A stretch of 8,042 bases of DNA from Novosphingobium sp. (GTDB taxonomy: Bacteria; Pseudomonadota; Alphaproteobacteria; Sphingomonadales; Sphingomonadaceae), in contig VFKS01000234.1 in assembly GCA_009885425.1 (NCBI GenBank), positions 1-8,042 on the forward strand, written 5' to 3'. Numbering within the stretch: the stretch's first letter is position 1; every line of letters begins with the position of its first letter. The position numbers and the translations under genes were made by a program. Positions 1 to 5,411 of the stretch are shown one piece after another. The notes under the pieces are model-generated. The model had not been told where the DNA came from. It saw only the letters and a list, made by a program, of their open reading frames with translations, and did not search any database.

Positions 1-756
1 ATCGCCCAAACTGCTGCCGCCATCGATGTCGAGGATCGCACCGGTGATGTATTTCGCCGCGTCGCTCGACAGGAACACTGTACCTTCGGCGATTTCATCG
101 ACATAGCCCCAGCGCTTCATCGCGATCCGGTCAAAGTGCTTTTGCTTGGTCGAAGCATCGGGCGCCAGCCGGGCCATGCCTTCGGTCCCTTCGATTGGGC
201 CGGGCGAAATCCCGTTGACCCGCACATCGGGGCCCCATTCGAGCGCCAGGACCCGGACCAGCTGGTTGATCCCGGCCTTGGCCGCGCAAGCGTGGGCCTG
301 GAGCTGCATCGGCTGTTCGGCCTGCCCCGCCGTGATCGCGATCAGCGAGGCGTTGGGCGCGAGCAGATCGTGGCACCCGCGAAACACGTTGAATGTGCCG
401 AGCAGGTCGATATCGACCACGGTCTTGAAGGCATTGGCGCTCATCCCCAGCACCGGCGCGAGGAAGTTCCCGGCCGCGCCAGAGACGACGATGTCCATCG
501 GCCCGAACTTGCTGCGAACCTCTTCCATCGCCCCCCGGATCGCGCCGTAATCGCGCACATCGGCGGTCAGGCCGATCGCGTCATGGCCAATTTCGGCAGC
601 AGCAGCGGCGGCCTTTTCGGGATTGCGGCCGAGCACTGCAACCTTGGCGCCAAGCGCTGCCATCCGTTTGGCAATGCCCAGATTGATGCCGCTGGTTCCG
701 CCGGCGATAAACGCGACCTTGCCGTCGAGCAGGCCGTCCTTGAAGGGTGATGTCAT
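1..756 (-). CDS. SDR oxidoreductase, 2,4-dienoyl-CoA reductase (DECR2)-like, C-terminus cut off
   Basis: An open frame starting with ATG at 756 runs leftward for 252 codons without a stop, so the last residues lie outside the window. The Rossmann signature is AGGTSGINLGIA (residues 18-29), with Asn25 where most SDRs have the third Gly. GRN at 43-45 puts Arg after the second strand, which suggests NADP(H). The segments GAAGNFLAP (93-101), FKTVVDIDLLGTFNVFR (110-126), ALEWGP (171-176) and GPIEGTEGMARL (186-197) closely resemble mammalian peroxisomal DECR2 as I recall it. As in DECR2, the usual YxxxK tyrosine is absent: Ala156 is followed by Lys160. Such enzymes reduce 2,4-dienoyl-CoA with NADPH during beta-oxidation of unsaturated acyl-CoAs. 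The start is set by a strong AGGAG (765-769) that overlaps the stop of the upstream SDR, 12 bases away, so the two are probably co-transcribed. The family call is firm; the exact substrate is inferred. A more general enoyl-CoA or ketoacyl reductase is possible. Confidence 0.85.
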   Translation of the reverse strand, partial: MTSPFKDGLLDGKVAFIAGGTSGINLGIAKRMAALGAKVAVLGRNPEKAAAAAAEIGHDAIGLTADVRDYGAIRGAMEEVRSKFGPMDIVVSGAAGNFLAPVLGMSANAFKTVVDIDLLGTFNVFRGCHDLLAPNASLIAITAGQAEQPMQLQAHACAAKAGINQLVRVLALEWGPDVRVNGISPGPIEGTEGMARLAPDASTKQKHFDRIAMKRWGYVDEIAEGTVFLSSDAAKYITGAILDIDGGSSLGD

Positions 757-771
757 GTTTGGTGCTCCTCA
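757..771 (-). promoter_or_regulatory. Shine-Dalgarno of the DECR2-like gene, fused to the upstream stop codon
   Basis: On the minus strand the sequence reads TGAGGAGCACCAAACATG. The TGA stop of the HSD10-like gene (771-769) shares bases with the AGGAG ribosome binding site (769-765), which lies 8 bases before the ATG at 756. This arrangement favours translational coupling of the two SDRs and fixes the start of the second gene. Confidence 0.75.
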
Positions 772-1551
772 GCGCGGGGCCATGCGGATCGCGCCGTCCA
801 GGCGGATGCATTGGCCGTTGAAATAGGAATTGCGGGCCAGTTCCAGCGCCAGACTGCCGAACTCCTCAGGCTTGCCCAGCCGTTTGGGGAACGGCACCGA
901 TGCGGCCAGACTGTCGAGCACGTTCTGCTTGGCCCCCAGCATCAGCGGGGTGGCGAAGATCCCCGGCATGATCGAATTGACCCGAATGCCCAGGTCCGAA
1001 AGATCGCGCGCCATCGGCAGGACCAGGCCGTTGACCCCGGCTTTGGCCGATCCATAGATGATCTGGCCGATTTGCCCGTCCTGCGCCGCGACCGATGCGG
1101 TCAGCGTGATGCAGCCGCGCTCGCCATCCTCGAGCGGTTCGAGACCCGCCATGCCCTCAGCCGAAAGCGAGGCGATCCGGTAGCTGGCGACCAGAATGCC
1201 CTGTACGCCGTAGATGTAATCCTCGGTCGATAGCCGCTTGAGCTGGCCCGCTTCCTTATCCCAGGCCAGCGTCTTGCCCCGGCGGCTGGTCATCGCGCAG
1301 TGGACGGTGATCCGTTCCTGGCCGTGCGCGGCGCGGGCTTTCGCAAAGCCGGCGACGACCGATTCCTCGCTGGTGATATCGACATGGCAGAACAGCCCGC
1401 CGATCGCTGCGGCAACCGCCTCGCCCTTTTCCGCGTTCACATCGAAGATCGCAACCTTGACGCCGACCGCCGCCAAAGCCTGAGCCGTAGCCTGACCCAG
1501 CCCCGAGGCGCCGCCGGTAACGACCGCAGCCGTAGTTGAATCAATCCGCAT
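769..1551 (-). CDS. SDR oxidoreductase, HSD17B10 / 3-hydroxyacyl-CoA dehydrogenase type II-like
   Basis: This 260-residue protein has a TGGASGLG cofactor motif (12-19), Asp37 after the second strand (favouring NAD+), and Asp58 in HVDIT. It has Ser153, and Tyr166 and Lys170 in YGSAK. The stretches TASVAAQDGQIGQ (151-163), LPMARDLSDLGIRVNSIMPG (178-197), SVPFPKRLGKPEEF (218-231) and the C-terminal RLDGAIRM (250-257) match the 3-hydroxy-2-methylbutyryl-CoA dehydrogenase (HSD17B10) family. That family oxidises 3-hydroxyacyl-CoA, including isoleucine-derived and steroid-like substrates, with NAD+. It departs from the family in two places: the NNAG/NCAG motif is HCAM (84-87), and no Asn occurs in the helix around 108-130 that usually carries the catalytic Asn. 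The ATG at 1551 is preceded by AGGGAGAG four bases upstream. It heads a two-gene leftward unit with the DECR2-like SDR. The family is sure; activity and substrate are not. Confidence 0.88.
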   Translation of the reverse strand: MRIDSTTAAVVTGGASGLGQATAQALAAVGVKVAIFDVNAEKGEAVAAAIGGLFCHVDITSEESVVAGFAKARAAHGQERITVHCAMTSRRGKTLAWDKEAGQLKRLSTEDYIYGVQGILVASYRIASLSAEGMAGLEPLEDGERGCITLTASVAAQDGQIGQIIYGSAKAGVNGLVLPMARDLSDLGIRVNSIMPGIFATPLMLGAKQNVLDSLAASVPFPKRLGKPEEFGSLALELARNSYFNGQCIRLDGAIRMAPR

Positions 1552-1580
1552 TTGACTCTCCCTTTAATCGCGCGATTAAT
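1552..1580 (+). promoter_or_regulatory. Candidate sigma-70 promoter for the rightward adh operon
   Basis: TTGACT (1552-1557) and ATTAAT (1575-1580) are separated by 17 bases. The -35 matches the consensus at five of six positions. The -10 keeps TAAT but not the leading TA. The predicted transcript would start near 1587, about 40 bases before the ATG at 1628. The -35 abuts the start codon of the divergent SDR gene. ATTAAT is its own reverse complement, so it could also serve as a -10 leftward, although the best leftward -35 I see (TTGCCG, 18-base spacer) is poor. Read by eye, not scored. Confidence 0.45.
1564..1579. promoter_or_regulatory. Perfect 16-bp palindrome, candidate operator between divergent genes
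   Basis: TTAATCGCGCGATTAA is identical to its reverse complement. It lies in the 76-base region between the SDR and adh start codons and overlaps the spacer and -10 of the candidate rightward promoter, as well as the leader of the leftward SDR gene. The size and symmetry suit a dimeric repressor of the TetR, MarR or GntR kind, but no regulator gene is visible in the window. With no loop it is more likely a protein site than an RNA hairpin. Confidence 0.5.
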
Positions 1581-1616
1581 GCCCGCAAGAAAGCAACGCG
1601 GCAAGCCGCAATCACC

Positions 1617-1623
1617 GGGAGAG
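1617..1623 (+). promoter_or_regulatory. Shine-Dalgarno of adh, mirrored on the other strand
   Basis: GGGAGAG lies four bases before the adh ATG at 1628. The divergent SDR gene has the same GGGAGAG at the same distance on the opposite strand (1562-1556). Both sites support the chosen start codons. Confidence 0.7.
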
Positions 1624-1627
1624 CAAG

Positions 1628-2671
1628 ATGACAACCACAGCCGCCTGGGGCGCCACTGCGCCAGATTCGGGAATGGCCCCGTTCAGCATCGAGCGGCGCG
1701 AATTGCGCGGCGAGGATGTGGCCATCGACATCGCCTTTTGCGGGGTTTGCCATTCGGACCTGCACGCCGCGCGCAACGATTGGGGCCGGACCAACTATCC
1801 GTTCGTTCCGGGGCACGAAATTGTCGGCACGGTCCGCGCGGTCGGCCCCGATGTTACCCGGTTCAAAGTCGGCGACCGGGTCGCGGTCGGCACCGTGGTC
1901 GATTCGTGCCGCCACTGCGATGCCTGCGAGGAAGGCGAAGAGAACTACTGCCGCGAAGGGTCGACCGGCACCTACAATGGCAAGGACCGGATCGACGGCA
2001 GCCCGACCTATGGCGGCTATTCCACCGCAATCGTGGTGGCCGAACCGTTCGTCCTGCGCCTGCCCGATAGTCTCGACATGGCTGCAGCGGCGCCGCTGCT
2101 TTGCGCCGGGATCACCACCTACAGCCCGCTGAAGAACTGGAACGTCGGCCCCGGCACCCGGGTTGGCGTCATTGGCCTCGGCGGGCTTGGCCACATGGGG
2201 GTCAAATTCGCCAAGGCGCTCGGCGCAGAAGTGACGATGATCACCACCTCACCCGCCAAGGGCGAAGATGCCAAGAAGCTGGGGGCCGATCATGTCCTGG
2301 TCTCGACCGACAAGGCCGCGATGAAAGCCGCGACCCGCAGCTTTGATTTCCTGCTCGATACGGTGCCGGTCAAACACGATGTCACGCCCTATCTGTTCCT
2401 GCTCGACAAGCAGGGCACGCTTTGCATCGTCGGAATGATCGAGATGATGGAACCGTTTCATTCCGGCCTACTGCTCGGCGGGCAAAAGGCAGTGGCCGGA
2501 TCGGGTGTGGGCGGGATTGCGCAGACTCAGGAAATGCTCGATCTTTGTGGCGAGAAGGGCATCCTGTCCGAGATTGAGCTGATCCGGATGGACCAGATCA
2601 ACCACGCGTTTGATCGGATGGAAAAAGCCGACGTGAAGTACCGTTTCGTGATTGATATGGGGGCACAATGA
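1628..2671 (+). CDS. Zinc-dependent NADP(H) alcohol dehydrogenase, cinnamyl-alcohol dehydrogenase type
   Basis: This 347-residue medium-chain dehydrogenase has the full length usual for the YahK/CAD group. Catalytic zinc ligands are visible as Cys38 in CGVCHSD, His63-Glu64 in PGHEIVG, and Cys159 in LLCAGIT. The structural zinc site is complete: Cys94, Cys97, Cys100 and Cys108. The nucleotide-binding motif is GLGGLGHMGVKFAKALGAE (183-201). After the next strand come TTSPAK (206-211) with no acidic residue, which in this group goes with NADPH use. The family reversibly reduces aldehydes to primary alcohols (aromatic, cinnamyl or medium-chain aliphatic) in the cytosol. It is the first gene of a rightward pair: its TGA overlaps the next ATG by four bases. 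It is divergent from the SDR pair and may share control with it through the palindrome at 1564-1579. The natural substrate cannot be told. Confidence 0.93.
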   Translation: MTTTAAWGATAPDSGMAPFSIERRELRGEDVAIDIAFCGVCHSDLHAARNDWGRTNYPFVPGHEIVGTVRAVGPDVTRFKVGDRVAVGTVVDSCRHCDACEEGEENYCREGSTGTYNGKDRIDGSPTYGGYSTAIVVAEPFVLRLPDSLDMAAAAPLLCAGITTYSPLKNWNVGPGTRVGVIGLGGLGHMGVKFAKALGAEVTMITTSPAKGEDAKKLGADHVLVSTDKAAMKAATRSFDFLLDTVPVKHDVTPYLFLLDKQGTLCIVGMIEMMEPFHSGLLLGGQKAVAGSGVGGIAQTQEMLDLCGEKGILSEIELIRMDQINHAFDRMEKADVKYRFVIDMGAQ

Positions 2672-3318
2672 CACACACTGTCGACCTCTACTGGTCGTTC
2701 CGCAGCCCCTATTCCTATCTGGTCACGCCGCGGCTGGTGGAGCTGGAGCGGGACTGGGATGCGCATATCAATGTCCGCCCGGTGCTGCCGATTGCGGTGC
2801 GCCAGCCCGATTTCTTCACCAACGCCGATCCGTTGTGGACCAGTTATCTGTTCAAAGACTCCGTCCGCAGTGCAGAGTTCGCCGGGATGACCCTGCGCTG
2901 GCCGCGCCCCGATCCGGTGGCGATGGATTTTGCCACCCGGACCTATCCAAAAGAGCAACCGCACATTCACCGCCTGACCCGGCTGGGAGCACTGGCAGCG
3001 GAACGGGATCAGGGATTGGCGGTACTGCGCGCAGTCAGCCACCTGATCTGGTCGGGCGAGGTCGATGGCTGGCACGAGGGCGATCACCTCGCCAATGCCT
3101 TTGCCGCTGCCGGGTGCGATCTGGCCGAGCTGGACGCGGTGCAGGCCGCCGAGGCCGAACGGCTCGATGCGGTGATCGAAGCCAACGCGGCGGATCAACG
3201 GCTGGGCGGCCACTATGGCGTGCCGCTGATGGTCTATCAGGGCGAACCGTTCTTCGGGCAGGACCGCTATGACCAACTGGTCTGGCGGATGCAGCAACAG
3301 GGAATGGCGCGGCGTTAA
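2668..3318 (+). CDS. DsbA-family protein, 2-hydroxychromene-2-carboxylate isomerase / kappa-GST-like
   Basis: This 216-residue thioredoxin-fold protein opens with VDLYWSFRSPYSYL (5-18). Ser13-Pro14 stands where DsbA has its CXXC, which is the hallmark of 2-hydroxychromene-2-carboxylate isomerases and kappa-class glutathione transferases. The cis-proline loop and C-terminal motif GVPLMVYQGEPFFGQDR (184-200) are also typical. No signal peptide is present, so it should be cytosolic. Known relatives use glutathione to isomerise aromatic catabolic intermediates, or they conjugate or reduce; the substrate here is unknown. The ATG at 2668 overlaps the adh stop as ATGA, suggesting translational coupling, and a G-rich stretch just upstream may act as a weak ribosome binding site. 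It ends with TAA, five bases before the inverted repeat. I place it in the family with good confidence but not specifically as NahD, since no naphthalene or aromatic dioxygenase genes are seen. Confidence 0.85.
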   Translation: MTHTVDLYWSFRSPYSYLVTPRLVELERDWDAHINVRPVLPIAVRQPDFFTNADPLWTSYLFKDSVRSAEFAGMTLRWPRPDPVAMDFATRTYPKEQPHIHRLTRLGALAAERDQGLAVLRAVSHLIWSGEVDGWHEGDHLANAFAAAGCDLAELDAVQAAEAERLDAVIEANAADQRLGGHYGVPLMVYQGEPFFGQDRYDQLVWRMQQQGMARR

Positions 3319-3323
3319 TGCCG

Positions 3324-3404
3324 GGGCTTCGACAGGCTCAGCCTGAGCGGGGTTTGTGTGAGACCCATTTCCAACCCCCGCTCAGGCTGAGCCTGTCGAA
3401 GCCC
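3324..3404. repeat. 29-bp perfect inverted repeat, sphingomonad-type intergenic element, possible bidirectional terminator
   Basis: The left arm (3324-3352) begins GGGCTTCGACAGGCTCAGCC. The right arm (3376-3404) is its exact reverse complement over 29 bases, with a 23-base spacer. Each arm also contains short overlapping palindromes (AGGCTGAGCCT, CTCAGGCTGAG). The element fills nearly all of the 91 bases between two convergent genes. It would form a very stable hairpin in either transcript, but neither side has a T-tract, so it is not a classical intrinsic terminator. From memory, this core is dispersed in sphingomonad genomes and yields spurious peptides such as LRQAQPERG and LRLSLSKP in false ORFs; both occur here. 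Confidence 0.9.
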
Positions 3405-3409
3405 ACCCA

Positions 3410-4357
3410 CTACCCCCGCCGCACCGGCGCTTTCGTAAAACTCCACCCATCCGGCATCACCCGCGCTACGAGATTGCCGATTGAGGCGGGCTGGCGCGCC
3501 AACAGACTGTCGAACAGCCGCGCCACCGCCGATCCGCGCGGGGCCTCGCCATCCAGCTTGGTCACGATCCGTGCCAGCACGCGCAAGGCCACTGCGCGGG
3601 GAGCCTTGGGCCGATAGGTCAGCCCCATCGGGCCCTTGGCCACGCACTCGCTCCATTCGCGTTGCGCCGCCCATTCGAGCGCGGCGTCGGCATCGGCCAG
3701 ATTTGCGGCGCTGAGCGCCAATGCAGGCACATCGAGCCAGTCGGCCCCAGCCAGCGCCTTGCGGAGCCGTGCTCGGTCGAAGCGGTCATCGGTGTTGGAG
3801 GGGTCTTGCGCGGGCGTCAGTCCAGCCAGCGCGACCACTTCGGCGAGGTCCGACCGCCGCCAGCCCAGCAGAGGGCGGAGCAACGGCATCCGGGTGCCCG
3901 GCACCGCTCCCCGCGCCCGCACTCCGGCAAGGCCCGCCACGCCGCTGCCTCGGTTCAATCGGGCCAGCAGGGTTTCGGCCTGATCGTCGGCATGGTGCGC
4001 GGTGGCGAGCGCCTCCAGCCCTTCACTCTCCATCCATCCGGCCAGCGCAGTGTAGCGAGCAGTGCGCGCCTGGGCCTGCACATTGCCCGGTTCAACCGCT
4101 ACACGCAGCGCTGCGTGAGGAACCTCAAGTTCACTACAGATTTGGCCAACAAGGGCAGATTCCGCTGCACTTTCGGCGCGCAAGCCGTGATCGATTGTCG
4201 CAGCGGCAATCCGTCCGGGGAGCACCGCATGGGCCAGCAGCAGCAGCGCCAGACTATCCGGCCCGCCCGAAACGGCCAGCCCCAACCGCCCCTCACCGGT
4301 CCACAGCGCGCCCAGATCGGCCGCGAAGCGGGTGGTCAGGGCTGGCGGACAATCCAC
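3410..4357 (-). CDS. tilS: tRNA(Ile)-lysidine synthetase
   Basis: TilS attaches lysine to C34 of the CAU-anticodon tRNA-Ile using ATP, which switches its reading from AUG to AUA and its charging from Met to Ile. The 315-residue protein has the PP-loop SGGPDS (30-35), the DHGLR motif (56-60), HHADDQAETLLARLNRGSG (121-139), RPLL (161-164) and DPSNTDDRFDRARLR (185-199). All are diagnostic of the N-terminal ATP-pyrophosphatase domain. It is shorter than the roughly 430-residue E. coli enzyme and lacks an obvious C-terminal TilS_C domain, so it is a short-form enzyme. The start is GTG at 4357, one base after the cpoB TAA; I see no strong ribosome binding site, so translation probably depends on coupling to cpoB. 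No Met occurs before residue 109. ftsH, which often follows tilS in alphaproteobacteria, is absent: a repeat and a convergent gene come next. Confidence 0.96.
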   Translation of the reverse strand: MDCPPALTTRFAADLGALWTGEGRLGLAVSGGPDSLALLLLAHAVLPGRIAAATIDHGLRAESAAESALVGQICSELEVPHAALRVAVEPGNVQAQARTARYTALAGWMESEGLEALATAHHADDQAETLLARLNRGSGVAGLAGVRARGAVPGTRMPLLRPLLGWRRSDLAEVVALAGLTPAQDPSNTDDRFDRARLRKALAGADWLDVPALALSAANLADADAALEWAAQREWSECVAKGPMGLTYRPKAPRAVALRVLARIVTKLDGEAPRGSAVARLFDSLLARQPASIGNLVARVMPDGWSFTKAPVRRG

Positions 4358-4358
4358 C

Positions 4359-5279
4359 TTAAGCCGGGCACTTCAACCCGCCCTTGGTCGCCTCGTATTG
4401 CGCCATGAGCCGGCCAGCGGCCTCCTTGGGGAAATCGCGGCCGAACTGTTCGATCGCCACGCAAGCCCGATTGGTATCCTTCAGCTGGCGCATTGCTTCG
4501 CCCAGATAGAGCAGGCTGTCGGGGGCGCGATCGCCCTTGGGATCGGCCTTGTAATTCTGCAGGAACCAGCTTGCCGCCTCGCGCGGGTTGCCTTCATCGA
4601 GATAAGACCGGCCGAGCAGGTTGCGGGCATAGCTGACCCGGGCGTGCTTGGGATACTTGGTCAGGAAAAGCTTGAGCTGCTGCTGCGCTTCGGGCTGGAA
4701 TTTGGCCTCCCACAGACGAAAGCCATAGGAGTATTCGTCATCGCCCGGATCGTCGGTCTGGGGTTTGGGCACCGCCCGCACCGCCGCCATCCGCTTGGCC
4801 GATGGGTCGGCCGGTTTGGCCGCAGGTGCGGCGAGTTTTGGCGCAGGGGTGATGATAGTTACCGGTTTGGGCGCCGGCGCAATGACAGCAGCGGTTTCGC
4901 CGGCAGACGGAGCCGCCTTGCCCGCCTCAATCGCAGCCAGCCGGGTTTCCAGCTTGTCGATCCGGTTGCGGTCTTCCTCAACTTGCGCGGTCAATTTGGA
5001 AACGTGACCTTCAAGCGCGTCCATCCGCGTCAGCATATCGGCGTTGGGCGAAGTCGCCGGGGTTCCGGCCGGCGTGGTTGCGCCCGAACTGGTCTGGATC
5101 TGCGGGAAAAACCGTCCGTCCCCGCCGGGGAAAACCACCCGCTGCAGGGCCGACACCTCGGCCTCAAGCTTGCGCATCCGCAACTCGAGACCGGGTTCGG
5201 CTGTTTGCGCAAGGGCCGGAGCGGCCAGCGCCAGGGTCAGCACCACCATCAGGGACTTATGTCGGAAAAGCTGCTTCAT
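4359..5279 (-). CDS. cpoB: CpoB/YbgF, periplasmic TPR protein linked to Tol-Pal
   Basis: This 306-residue secreted protein has a signal peptide (1-24) ending PALA-Q, with a hydrophobic core MVVLTLALAAPALA. Charged heptad-like helices follow at about 30-48 and 81-118, matching the N-terminal coiled coil that trimerises CpoB. Then comes a Pro/Ala/Lys-rich linker (about 120-178). The C-terminus has TPR-like repeats starting near YSYGFRLWEAKFQPEAQQQLKLF (183-205), RVSYARNLLGRSYLDEG (214-230) and DSLLYLGEAMRQLKD (254-268). In E. coli CpoB binds TolA and PBP1B and couples septal peptidoglycan synthesis to outer-membrane constriction. The gene follows a rodZ-like gene after 132 bases and precedes tilS by one base. 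Start: ATG at 5279, with GGAA eight bases upstream. No tolQRAB or pal gene is in the window. The conserved architecture makes the family call strong. Confidence 0.92.
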   Translation of the reverse strand: MKQLFRHKSLMVVLTLALAAPALAQTAEPGLELRMRKLEAEVSALQRVVFPGGDGRFFPQIQTSSGATTPAGTPATSPNADMLTRMDALEGHVSKLTAQVEEDRNRIDKLETRLAAIEAGKAAPSAGETAAVIAPAPKPVTIITPAPKLAAPAAKPADPSAKRMAAVRAVPKPQTDDPGDDEYSYGFRLWEAKFQPEAQQQLKLFLTKYPKHARVSYARNLLGRSYLDEGNPREAASWFLQNYKADPKGDRAPDSLLYLGEAMRQLKDTNRACVAIEQFGRDFPKEAAGRLMAQYEATKGGLKCPA

Positions 5280-5385
5280 ATCTGTCGTTCCATGCCGGAT
5301 AGGGTCTCATTGCCGATAGCGGGTCGAACCGAACCGGCGATGAACCATTGGCCCTGTCATTAACCTTGCGAGCCGCGCCGTGTCG

Positions 5386-5402
5386 AGCGCGCGGCGCGCG
5401 CT
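5386..5402 (-). terminator. GC-only hairpin just after the rodZ-like gene
   Basis: AGCGCGC and GCGCGCT pair as 7-bp arms around GGC. They begin 9 bases beyond the TAG stop (5414-5412) in the direction of transcription. There is no U-run after the stem, so it may be an mRNA-stabilising or pausing hairpin rather than a true terminator. It separates the rodZ-like gene from cpoB. Confidence 0.3.
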
Positions 5403-5411
5403 ATCCGCAGG

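Noticed and set aside
136..1233. Plus-strand open frames (136-750 and 811-1233) opposite the two SDR genes
   Set aside because: Both SDR genes show diagnostic motifs along their length; the antisense translations are low-complexity Arg/Gly/Pro-rich and have no family resemblance.
3315..3674. Minus-strand frame across the inverted repeat, encoding LRQAQPERG and LRLSLSKP-type peptides
   Set aside because: These peptides are translations of the intergenic repeat, and the rest overlaps tilS in another frame.
3662..4408. 248-codon plus-strand frame opposite tilS
   Set aside because: tilS motifs are complete on the minus strand, and the plus translation is a compositional shadow.
4332..5363. A 343-codon open frame on the plus strand, antisense to cpoB and its upstream gap
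   Set aside because: It lies opposite a gene with a clear signal peptide, coiled coil and TPRs, and shows no recognisable domain. Long antisense frames are expected with GC-rich third positions.
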